From the NCBI GenBank assembly GCA_027621335.1, contig JAQCAN010000170.1:1-5569 (forward strand): a stretch of 5,569 nt of DNA, read 5' to 3'. Numbering within the stretch: position 1 is the stretch's first letter; the number at the start of each line of letters is the position of its first letter. The DNA is from Bacteroidota bacterium (GTDB lineage Bacteria; Bacteroidota; Bacteroidia; Flavobacteriales_D; JABDKJ01). A model generated the notes under the pieces. That model worked only from the letters and a program-made list of their open reading frames with translations, did no database searches and was not told the DNA's origin. A program made the translations under genes and the position numbers. Shown here piece after piece: positions 1 through 5,318 of this stretch.

Positions 1-672
1 CAGGGCATTGTGGTGTGTCTTGAAGGGGCGTGCAGCGGCACCTCCAGGAATGGGTTGCAGGATGGGTGTCTCCACCTCCATGTAACCACGCTCCCCGAAG
101 AAGGCTCGCATACTGGCGAAGACCTTGCTGCGCTTGATGAAGATGTCTTTCACATTATCATTCACCAGCAGGTCCACGTAGCGCATGCGGTAACGGCTCT
201 CAGGGTCAGTGAAGGCATCGTGGACATTGCCCTCCGCATCGGTCTTGACCACTGGAAGGGGGCGAAGCGACTTGGAGATGAGTTTCAGCTCCTTCACCAG
301 GATGGAGAGTTCACCTGTCTGGGTCTTGAACTGGGTTCCGGTTACCGCAATGAAATCCCCGATATCGAGGAGTTTCTTGAAGACGTCATTATAAAGCGTC
401 TTATCCTCTCCAGGGCAGATCTCATCCCTGTTGACATAGAGCTGCATGCGTCCTTCAGCATCTTTCAGCTCGGCAAATGAGGCCTTGCCCATGATGCGTT
501 TGGTCATGATACGTCCAGCCATCTTCACCTCCTCTCCGCCTTTGAATTCTTTGTGCACCTGCGAGCTGAGGTGTGTCACCTCCACCGCGGCTGCAGGAAA
601 TGGCTCTACGCCCATGTCCCGGAGTCGTGTAAGGGCGTCTCTTCTGATCTGTTCTTGCTCTGATAATGCCAT
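1..672 (-). CDS. lysS: Lysyl-tRNA synthetase (class II), N-terminal part; gene truncated by the window edge
   Basis: This is lysine-tRNA ligase, which charges tRNA-Lys with lysine in the cytoplasm. Reading the minus strand from an ATG at 672 gives 224 codons open to position 1, under half of the roughly 500 residues usual for the family. Residues about 50-135 fit the N-terminal OB-fold that binds the anticodon (KMAGRIMTKRIMGKASFAEL, LYVNRD, GDFIAVTG). Residues 152-166 (DAFTDPESRYRMRYVDL) are the family-typical linker. Class II motif 1 follows at about 176-205 (RSKVFASMRAFFGERGYMEV, then ETPIL), and the strongly conserved IPGGAAARPFKTHHNAL ends the visible part. Motifs 2 and 3 must lie beyond the left edge. 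The start is supported by a promoter -7 element 20 nt upstream and by the lack of a plausible alternative start. The gene is divergent from the isomerase gene. I see nothing abnormal in the visible part. Confidence 0.96.
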   Translation of the reverse strand, partial: MALSEQEQIRRDALTRLRDMGVEPFPAAAVEVTHLSSQVHKEFKGGEEVKMAGRIMTKRIMGKASFAELKDAEGRMQLYVNRDEICPGEDKTLYNDVFKKLLDIGDFIAVTGTQFKTQTGELSILVKELKLISKSLRPLPVVKTDAEGNVHDAFTDPESRYRMRYVDLLVNDNVKDIFIKRSKVFASMRAFFGERGYMEVETPILQPIPGGAAARPFKTHHNAL

Positions 673-692
673 GGTCCTCGATTATGCGGCTG

Positions 693-700
693 CAAAGATA
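693..700 (-). promoter_or_regulatory. Promoter -7 element for lysS
   Basis: Read on the minus strand, 700-693 is TATCTTTG, an exact match to the Bacteroidota primary-sigma -7 consensus TAnnTTTG. It ends 20 nt upstream of the lysS ATG, predicting a very short leader of roughly 10-16 nt. I could not find a convincing TTTG-like -33 box at the expected 19-21 nt spacing; only ATTG words at poorer spacing are visible. The call therefore rests on the -7 box and its position. Confidence 0.6.
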
Positions 701-743
701 CCCGCTCTCAGTATTCAATCACTCGGCAATACATCTGCTTTCC

Positions 744-774
744 TTTCACCCACGGGACTACTGTATTATCTTTG
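744..774 (+). promoter_or_regulatory. Promoter for the isomerase-lipB transcript
   Basis: TTTC at 744-747 is followed after 19 nt by TATCTTTG at 767-774, matching the Bacteroidota -33/-7 promoter (TTTG, 19-21 nt, TAnnTTTG) with one mismatch in the -33 box. Transcription would start near 780, a short distance before the ATG at 795. This argues against the upstream in-frame ATG at 666, which lies upstream of this promoter and inside lysS. The promoter is back to back with that of lysS. Confidence 0.65.
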
Positions 775-794
775 CGCCCTTATTCAACAAAGAA

Positions 795-1796
795 ATGGGA
801 TACGAAAAGGAAATGAGCGGCTATGTGATGGACTACACGAACCATCTGAGACAAGCCGTTGAGATAGGAAAGAAGGCACAGTTCAAGGCGCCAGGCCGTG
901 AACTTCAACATGTGGTAGTCACCGGATTAGGTGGGTCAGGGATTGGTGGAACCATCGTGTCCCATCTGGTTCAGGATGAGATGAAGATCCCTATGCTTGT
1001 GAACAACGATTACAGCCTTCCTGCTTATGTGGGTAAGAACAGCTTGGTCGTTGTGAGCTCTTATTCTGGAAACACCGAAGAGACCTTGAGCGCCATGGAG
1101 ATCGCTCTTTCCAGAGGAGCGGAGGTCGCCTGCATAAGCGCGGGTGGTAAAGTAGTAGAGGTGGCCAAGGAGAAAGGCCTGAACTTTATCCAGATCCCAT
1201 CAGGCATTCCGCCAAGGGGAAGTTTCGGATTGAATAGCCCACAGTTGCTCTATGTCCTTCATCAGTATGGGCTTATCGGCAACGCATTCGAGCAACAACT
1301 CTTGACTGCTGCAGATAACATCGACAAGAATGAGGCAGCTATAAGAGCTGAGGCCAAGACTATCGCAAAGGAGATTGATGGCACTGTGCCGATCATCTAT
1401 TCCGATGCGGCCTATGGTGGCGCTTCGATCAGACTTCGCCAGCAGATCAACGAGAACGCCAAAATGCTGTGCTGGCATCACGTCTTCCCTGAGATGAACC
1501 ACAACGAATTGGTCGGATGGGCAGGAGGAGATAAGCGCTTCTCTGTCATCCTGATGCGTACCGAGGGCGATCATATTCGCACACAATTGCGCATGAACCT
1601 CAGCAAGGCCATATTCAAAAAACATACGGACCATGTGGTGGAGATCTTCGCAAAAGGGGACAACATCATCGAGCGCACCTATTACCTCATCCATGTGGGA
1701 GACTGGGTGTCCATCGAGTTGGCTGATATGAATGGCGTGGACTCCATTGAGGTGGACGTCATCGATTACCTCAAGAGTGAGCTCGCCAAGCACTGA
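795..1796 (+). CDS. Bifunctional phosphoglucose/phosphomannose isomerase (SIS-domain family)
   Basis: The predicted enzyme interconverts glucose-6-phosphate or mannose-6-phosphate with fructose-6-phosphate. From ATG 795 it has 333 residues, normal for the archaeal/bacterial PGI/PMI family and much shorter than classical PGI. The first SIS domain shows the nucleotide-binding-like loop GLGGSGIGG (residues 44-52) and the sugar-phosphate-binding motif SYSGNTEET (89-97). The segment IPPRGSFG (138-145) contains the conserved arginine (R141). In the second SIS domain INENAK (E220) and EMNHNELVGW (H236) carry the presumed catalytic Glu and His, 16 residues apart as in characterised archaeal PGI/PMI. 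The start is chosen because an A-rich leader (CAACAAAGAA) precedes it and the promoter -7 box lies 20 nt upstream; ATG 813 is an alternative that would remove six residues. The gene ends in tandem in-frame stops (TGA TAG) and is followed closely by lipB. Substrate preference between glucose and mannose cannot be read from the sequence. Confidence 0.88.
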   Translation: MGYEKEMSGYVMDYTNHLRQAVEIGKKAQFKAPGRELQHVVVTGLGGSGIGGTIVSHLVQDEMKIPMLVNNDYSLPAYVGKNSLVVVSSYSGNTEETLSAMEIALSRGAEVACISAGGKVVEVAKEKGLNFIQIPSGIPPRGSFGLNSPQLLYVLHQYGLIGNAFEQQLLTAADNIDKNEAAIRAEAKTIAKEIDGTVPIIYSDAAYGGASIRLRQQINENAKMLCWHHVFPEMNHNELVGWAGGDKRFSVILMRTEGDHIRTQLRMNLSKAIFKKHTDHVVEIFAKGDNIIERTYYLIHVGDWVSIELADMNGVDSIEVDVIDYLKSELAKH

Positions 1797-1800
1797 TAGC

Positions 1801-2499
1801 TTGCCACTCGTCCATTTTCAGGACCTGGGCCATATGGATTATAAGGCCTGTTGGGATTACCAGGAATCTCTTCTTGCAGAAGCTTTGGCCATCAAGAAGG
1901 CGAATCGGGAGCGTAGCTTTGAGGAGCGGGTGCTTCCTGAACATCACTTGCTGTTCGTAGAACATGATTCGGTCTATACCCTGGGCAAGAGTGGAGACAT
2001 AAAGCATCTCCTTTTGGACGAGACCGGCTTGGAAGAGCATGGGGCGCGTTATTACAAGATCAACCGTGGAGGTGACATCACCTACCATGGCCCTGGACAG
2101 ATTGTCGGTTATCCTATTTTGGATCTGGAACAATTCTTCACCGACATCCACAAGTACATGCGTTCCTTGGAAGAAGCCATCATTCTCACCTTGGCAGACT
2201 ATGGTATCCAAGGGGGCAGGATAGAAGGTCTCACGGGCGTATGGCTCGACTGGGAAGATGACCTAAAGGCCAGGAAAATTGCCGCCCTCGGAGTGAAATC
2301 CAGTCGATGGGTGACCATGCATGGATTCGCCTTCAATGTCAATACGGACTTGGATTATTTCAATCACATCATTCCCTGCGGCATAGAGGATAAGGCCGTG
2401 ACCAGCATGAAAAAGGAATTAGGAAAGGAGCTGGATTTCGAGGAGGTGAAAGCCAGTTTGAAGGTAAAGCTCGCAATGGTGTTCGGATTCCAATACTAG
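1801..2499 (+). CDS. lipB: Lipoyl(octanoyl) transferase LipB
   Basis: LipB moves octanoyl from acyl-carrier protein onto lipoyl domains of 2-oxoacid dehydrogenases and the glycine cleavage H protein, the first step of lipoate synthesis. The 232-residue protein, normal for the family, shows the substrate-site motif RGGDITYHGPGQIVGYPI (residues 89-106), then TGVW (145-148), the catalytic lysine in GVKSSRWVTMHGFAFNVN (K166) and the catalytic cysteine in IIPCGIED (C193). The Lys and Cys form the known acyl-transfer dyad. The start is not obvious. ATG 1732 would add 23 unlike residues inside the upstream gene. ATG 1834 would delete the conserved N-terminal strand HFQDLG. TTG 1801 keeps this strand and lies 4 nt after the isomerase stop, which suggests translational coupling. 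No promoter is visible in front of it, so it is probably co-transcribed with the isomerase gene. Confidence 0.94.
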   Translation: MPLVHFQDLGHMDYKACWDYQESLLAEALAIKKANRERSFEERVLPEHHLLFVEHDSVYTLGKSGDIKHLLLDETGLEEHGARYYKINRGGDITYHGPGQIVGYPILDLEQFFTDIHKYMRSLEEAIILTLADYGIQGGRIEGLTGVWLDWEDDLKARKIAALGVKSSRWVTMHGFAFNVNTDLDYFNHIIPCGIEDKAVTSMKKELGKELDFEEVKASLKVKLAMVFGFQY

Positions 2500-2514
2500 A
2501 ATAGGCAGCAGAAC

Positions 2515-2546
2515 ATCCTTATTTAGACTCTGTCCAAATAAAGGAT
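2515..2546. promoter_or_regulatory. Imperfect dyad over the sufA promoter; possible operator
   Basis: ATCCTTATTT (2515-2524) is mirrored by AAATAAAGGAT (2536-2546), with one extra A in the right arm. The centre continues the symmetry: GAC (2526-2528) and GTC (2532-2534) around a TCT core, with one A/C mismatch (2525/2535). The dyad covers the -33 box and spacer and touches the first base of the -7 octamer, a typical place for a repressor to bind. In other bacteria suf operons are controlled by Rrf2/IscR-type regulators that sense Fe-S status, so such a site is plausible, but the sequence is not a match to the known IscR consensus. As RNA it could also form a weak AT-rich hairpin after lipB; no T-tract follows, so I do not call it a terminator. 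Confidence 0.4.
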
Positions 2547-2553
2547 ATCTTTG
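2522..2553 (+). promoter_or_regulatory. Promoter of the suf operon
   Basis: TTTA (2522-2525) and TATCTTTG (2546-2553) are separated by 20 nt, which fits the Bacteroidota -33/-7 promoter with one mismatch in the -33 box. The -7 octamer is identical to those of lysS and the isomerase gene. Transcription should begin near 2559, leaving a leader of about 25 nt before the ATG at 2584. This makes the in-frame TTG at 2551, which lies inside the -7 box, an unlikely start. I see no further TAnnTTTG element before sufB, sufC or the two small genes between them, so the whole operon probably depends on this promoter. Confidence 0.65.
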
Positions 2554-2583
2554 CAAGACCGCATAAATGCTAATCATACAGCG

Positions 2584-2910
2584 ATGATAAAGGTCAGAGA
2601 CAACGCAAGAGAACAAGTCATGAAGCTATTGGCCAACGAAGGGGCGCCTGAAGGCAGTTTCGTTCGTGTAGGCGTGAAAGGTGGTGGGTGTTCAGGACTC
2701 ATGTATAAAATGGACTTCGACCAAGACTTGAAAGAAGATGATAAGGTCTTCGAGGACAATGGGGTCAAAGTGGTCGTGGACAAGAAGAGTTTCCTCTACT
2801 TGGTAGGTACGGAGCTTGATTTCTCAGGAGGACTGAACGGAAAGGGATTCCAATTCATCAATCCGAACGCGAATCGCACCTGTGGGTGTGGAGAGAGTTT
2901 TTCAATATAA
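2584..2910 (+). CDS. sufA: A-type iron-sulfur carrier protein (SufA/IscA/HesB family)
   Basis: A-type carriers accept Fe-S clusters from the SufBCD scaffold and pass them to client apoproteins. The 108-residue protein has the usual length and the three invariant cysteines: C36 in GGGCSGLMY, and C100 and C102 in the C-terminal TCGCGESF. The intervening FLYLVGTELDFSGGLNGKGFQFINPNA (70-96) is the family core before the CGC motif. The start at ATG 2584 leads directly into IKVRDNA, the family's typical N-terminus; the longer reading from TTG 2551 would start inside the promoter. It is the first gene of the suf operon, followed after 44 nt by a small IVP-family gene and then sufB. The symbol sufA is chosen from context; by sequence alone it could equally be called an IscA or ErpA homologue. 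Confidence 0.93.
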   Translation: MIKVRDNAREQVMKLLANEGAPEGSFVRVGVKGGGCSGLMYKMDFDQDLKEDDKVFEDNGVKVVVDKKSFLYLVGTELDFSGGLNGKGFQFINPNANRTCGCGESFSI

Positions 2911-2913
2911 AAC

Positions 2914-2946
2914 GATTGATTCAAGATTTCAGATTCAAAGTTCAAG
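2914..2946. repeat. Left arm of the inverted repeat around the first IVP gene
   Basis: This arm begins 3 nt after the sufA stop. It is made of loosely repeated 7-nt words: GATTCAA (2918), GATTTCA (2925), GATTCAA (2932) and a related TTCAAGG (2941). ATTCAAGATT (2919-2928) is the exact reverse complement of 3406-3415. With G2918 bulged, GATT (2914-2917) also pairs with AATC (3416-3419), giving a 14-bp stem. CAGATTC (2930-2936) additionally pairs with GAATCTG at 3384-3390. Confidence 0.6.
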
Positions 2947-2954
2947 GTTAAAAA

Positions 2955-3398
2955 ATGGCAACAATTAAGAGATTCGAAGATTTAGAGGTTTGGCAGAAGG
3001 CGGCCGATTTCGATGAGAAACTGTCTTCGCTATTCTCATATGAGCGATTCCGTCAGGATCATGGATTGAGGACACAAGCTTTGAATTCATCTGGTTCCTG
3101 TCAGGATAACATTGCCGAAGGCTTTGAACGTGGTGGCAATAAGGAATTCATGAACTTCTTGAGAATCTCTAAGGGTTCCATTGGTGAAACCAGGGGACAA
3201 GTAATAAGAGCTGTCCGTAGAGGCTGGATCAATGAAGCTGAAGCTGAACCCTTGATAGCGGATTGTATTTCTATTTCCAAACAGCTCTCTTCTTTCATAA
3301 ACTACTTGAAGCAAAGTGACCTCAAGGGAGAACGATATGCAAAAGAACCGGAGACCGAATACGCCAGTGATTCTGCAAGCATAGAATCTGGAATATGA
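2955..3398 (+). CDS. Four-helix-bundle protein, 23S rRNA intervening-sequence protein (IVP/S23) family, copy 1
   Basis: The 147-residue protein is all-helical in character, with no signal peptide or membrane segment. Family hallmarks are the N-terminal RFEDLEVWQKA (6-16), the central SSGSCQDNIAEGFERGGNKEF (45-65), ISKGSIGETRGQ (71-82) and the C-terminal helix QLSSFINYLKQSDLKG (110-125). Members occur inside 23S rRNA intervening sequences and as free-standing genes. The fold is shared with Avd, the accessory protein of diversity-generating retroelements, and members are often basic and nucleic-acid binding. The biochemical role is not known. The protein has a low-complexity tail (129-147, EPETEYASDSASIESGI at the end) absent from copy 2; its last codons overlap the right repeat arm. 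The gene lies between sufA and sufB on the same strand with no promoter of its own visible. It is about 47% identical to copy 2 by an ungapped hand count (60 of 128). Confidence 0.88.
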   Translation: MATIKRFEDLEVWQKAADFDEKLSSLFSYERFRQDHGLRTQALNSSGSCQDNIAEGFERGGNKEFMNFLRISKGSIGETRGQVIRAVRRGWINEAEAEPLIADCISISKQLSSFINYLKQSDLKGERYAKEPETEYASDSASIESGI

Positions 3399-3419
3399 AA
3401 CATTGAATCTTGAATAATC
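3384..3419. repeat. Right arm of the inverted repeat around the first IVP gene
   Basis: The word GAATCT occurs at 3384 and 3405. AATCTTGAAT (3406-3415) is the exact reverse complement of 2919-2928, and AATC (3416-3419) extends the stem. GAATCTG (3384-3390), inside the end of the IVP reading frame, pairs with 2930-2936. The arm ends 3 nt before the sufB ATG, so it occupies the region where a ribosome would load for sufB. Confidence 0.6.
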
Positions 3420-3422
3420 CCC

Positions 3423-4871
3423 ATGGAATTCAACGAAGAAGATAAAATCTTATCAGAAGTCACCTCGAAGGCCTATGAGTTCGGGTTCACCACAGATGTG
3501 GAGTCGGACAAGGTTCCTGCAGGTCTGAATGAAGATGTAATTCGATTGATTTCGGCTAAAAAGAACGAGCCTGAGTGGCTGTTGGAATGGCGCTTGGATG
3601 CCTACCGCTCCTGGCTGACCATGACGGAGCCTGAATGGGCACATGTGCATTATACCAAGCCCGATTTCCAAGCTATCAGTTACTACTCTGCACCAAAGAA
3701 AAAACCAGTGCTTTCCAGCTTGGATGAAGTGGATCCTGAGCTGTTGAAGACCATGGAGCGACTGGGTATCTCCATTGATGAACAGAAGCGTTTGTCCAAT
3801 GTGGCCGTGGATTTCGTGATGGATTCAGTCTCAGTGGCGACCAGCTTCAAAGAGACCCTTGGAAAGCTGGGTATCATCTTCATGTCCATGAGTGAAGCAG
3901 TCCAGAAGCACCCCGATCTAGTGAAGAAGCATCTAGGGACGGTCGTTCCTAAGCGCGATAATTTCTATGCGGCCTTGAATTCGGCCGTTTTTACCGATGG
4001 TTCATTCTGCTATATCCCTAAGGGCGTCCGCTGCCCCATGGAATTAAGTACCTATTTCCGAATCAATGAATCCGGCACGGGTCAGTTCGAGCGCACCCTT
4101 GTCGTTGCTGATAAAGGAAGCTATTGCTCCTATCTCGAGGGCTGCACAGCCCCTGCGAGGGATGAAAATCAGCTACACGCTGCCGTTGTGGAATTGATTG
4201 CATTGGACGATGCGGAAATCAAATACAGTACTGTTCAGAACTGGTACCCTGGTGATGCCGATGGCAAAGGTGGTGTCTTCAACTTCGTGACCAAGCGAGG
4301 CCTATGCGAAAGGAACGCGAAGATCAGTTGGACCCAGGTAGAGACTGGTTCAGCAGTGACTTGGAAGTATCCATCATGCATCCTGAAGGGAGACAACAGC
4401 ATCGGTGAGTTCTACTCCGTGGCGGTCACCAACAACCACCAGCAAGCGGACACAGGAACCAAGATGATCCACTTGGGCAAGAACACCAAGAGCACCATTA
4501 TTTCAAAGGGTATATCCTCAGGCTTCAGTCAGAATTCCTATCGTGGCCTGGTCAAGATATCCAAGGGTGCTGAGAACGCGAGGAATTTCAGCCAATGTGA
4601 CTCACTTCTCATGACCTCAACGAGCGGGGCGCATACCTTCCCCTACATCGAGGTGGAGAATCAGACGGCCATTGTCGAGCATGAGGCCACCACTAGTAAG
4701 ATCGGAGAGGACCAGATATTCTATTGCCAGCAGCGCGGCATCGATATGGAGAAGGCCATCAGCCTGATCGTGAATGGCTATGCAAAGGATGTATTGAACA
4801 AGCTGCCCATGGAATTCGCGGTGGAAGCGCAGAAATTATTGGAGATCTCACTGGAAGGGTCTGTAGGGTAA
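3423..4871 (+). CDS. sufB: Fe-S cluster assembly scaffold protein SufB
   Basis: SufB is the core of the SufBC2D complex, receiving sulfur from SufS/SufE and building the nascent Fe-S cluster in the cytosol. The 482-residue protein is full length. The N-terminal helical part (1-90) carries EPEWLLEWRLDAYRSW, followed by the beta-helix core with GSFCYIPKGVRCPMELSTYF (193-212) and SYLEGCTAPARDENQLHAAV (236-255). Residues matching those important in E. coli SufB are present at a constant offset of 13: C241 (Cys254), C392 in NFSQCDSLLM (Cys405) and E421 in VEHEATTSKIGEDQ (Glu434), with H420 beside it. The C-terminal region that contacts SufC is intact. ATG 3423 is the natural start (MEFNEEDKIL). 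Unlike typical compact suf operons, this gene is separated from its neighbours on both sides by IVP genes with inverted repeats; its own reading frame shows no sign of disruption. Confidence 0.97.
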   Translation: MEFNEEDKILSEVTSKAYEFGFTTDVESDKVPAGLNEDVIRLISAKKNEPEWLLEWRLDAYRSWLTMTEPEWAHVHYTKPDFQAISYYSAPKKKPVLSSLDEVDPELLKTMERLGISIDEQKRLSNVAVDFVMDSVSVATSFKETLGKLGIIFMSMSEAVQKHPDLVKKHLGTVVPKRDNFYAALNSAVFTDGSFCYIPKGVRCPMELSTYFRINESGTGQFERTLVVADKGSYCSYLEGCTAPARDENQLHAAVVELIALDDAEIKYSTVQNWYPGDADGKGGVFNFVTKRGLCERNAKISWTQVETGSAVTWKYPSCILKGDNSIGEFYSVAVTNNHQQADTGTKMIHLGKNTKSTIISKGISSGFSQNSYRGLVKISKGAENARNFSQCDSLLMTSTSGAHTFPYIEVENQTAIVEHEATTSKIGEDQIFYCQQRGIDMEKAISLIVNGYAKDVLNKLPMEFAVEAQKLLEISLEGSVG

Positions 4872-4875
4872 GTGG

Positions 4876-4899
4876 ATTTGAAATTTGAGGATTTGAGAT
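4876..4899. repeat. Left arm of the inverted repeat around the second IVP gene
   Basis: ATTTGAAATTTGAGGATTTG (4876-4895) is the perfect reverse complement of 5323-5342. The complementarity continues with one mismatch through 4899 (pairing down to 5319), giving 23 of 24 positions. Three copies of a 7-nt word lie within it: ATTTGAA (4876), ATTTGAG (4883) and ATTTGAG (4891). The arm begins 4 nt after the sufB stop codon. Confidence 0.85.
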
Positions 4900-4920
4900 T
4901 CACTCCAAAAACACAACTGC

Positions 4921-5316
4921 ATGAGCACCTTTAGTCGATTCGAAGAATTAAGCGTTTGGCAATCCGCAAGGAACTTGTGCAAAGACATTTTTAACAAAAC
5001 GAAGAAAGATGCTTTCTCAAAAGACTTTGATCTTAAGCGTCAGATATTAAGAAGTTCAGGGTCAGCCATGGATAATATTGCCGAAGGGTTTGAGAGAGAA
5101 GGAAACAATGAATTCATCCAATATTTGTCTATTTCGAAGGCCTCTTGTGGCGAAACTCGTTCTCAACTGTATCGAGCATTAGACTTCGAATATCTGGATG
5201 AAAACGAATTCAAGGAATTAAAGGAGCAAACCGAGTCCTTAAGCAGAGAACTGTCAGGTTTCATCAATTATTTAAAGAAATCAGATTACCGAGGAAAGAA
5301 ATTCGATCGAGCATGA
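4921..5316 (+). CDS. Four-helix-bundle protein, 23S rRNA intervening-sequence protein (IVP/S23) family, copy 2
   Basis: The 131-residue protein has the same landmarks as the copy after sufA, at identical positions: RFEELSVWQSA (6-16), SSGSAMDNIAEGFEREGNNEF (45-65), ISKASCGETRSQ (71-82) and ELSGFINYLKKSDYRGKKF (110-128). No gap is needed to align the two over 128 residues. The protein is soluble, rich in Lys and Arg, and lacks the acidic tail of copy 1. The region 21-31 is the least conserved between the copies. The reading frame is intact. Its base composition appears more A/T-rich than that of sufB, with many AAA, GAA and ATT codons, which would fit separate acquisition. It sits between sufB and sufC, has no promoter of its own that I can see, and ends 6 nt before the perfect right repeat arm. 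Function is unknown; RNA or DNA binding is a family-based guess. Confidence 0.88.
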   Translation: MSTFSRFEELSVWQSARNLCKDIFNKTKKDAFSKDFDLKRQILRSSGSAMDNIAEGFEREGNNEFIQYLSISKASCGETRSQLYRALDFEYLDENEFKELKEQTESLSRELSGFINYLKKSDYRGKKFDRA

Positions 5317-5318
5317 AG

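Larger units (their letters stand above)
2914..3419 (+). other. IVS-like element 1: IVP gene within an inverted-repeat stem, inserted between sufA and sufB
   Basis: The repeat arms and the gene they enclose fill almost the whole sufA-sufB junction: 3 nt remain on the left and 3 nt on the right before the sufB ATG. Intervening sequences of 23S rRNA in several bacteria have this plan, a complementary stem enclosing an IVP reading frame. Here the host transcript is an mRNA. I see no transposase and no clear target-site duplication, so mobility is inferred from the presence of a second similar unit after sufB. Confidence 0.5.

Noticed and set aside
10..480. 156-codon open frame on the plus strand
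   Set aside because: It is antisense to the lysS frame, whose translation matches lysyl-tRNA synthetase motifs throughout; this frame resembles no family and is a shadow.
666..794. Longer start (ATG 666) for the isomerase
   Set aside because: It begins inside lysS and upstream of the predicted promoter, and the extra 43 residues do not resemble the family N-terminus.
1200..1793. 197-codon minus-strand frame
   Set aside because: It lies fully antisense to the second SIS domain of the isomerase, where the plus-strand frame has clear catalytic motifs.
2515..2553. Intrinsic terminator after lipB
   Set aside because: The hairpin is A/T-rich with a bulge and a mismatch, and it is followed by the promoter -7 box and not by a T-tract.
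2551..2583. TTG start adding 11 residues to the A-type carrier
   Set aside because: The TTG is part of the TATCTTTG promoter box, and family proteins begin with the IKV segment that follows ATG 2584.
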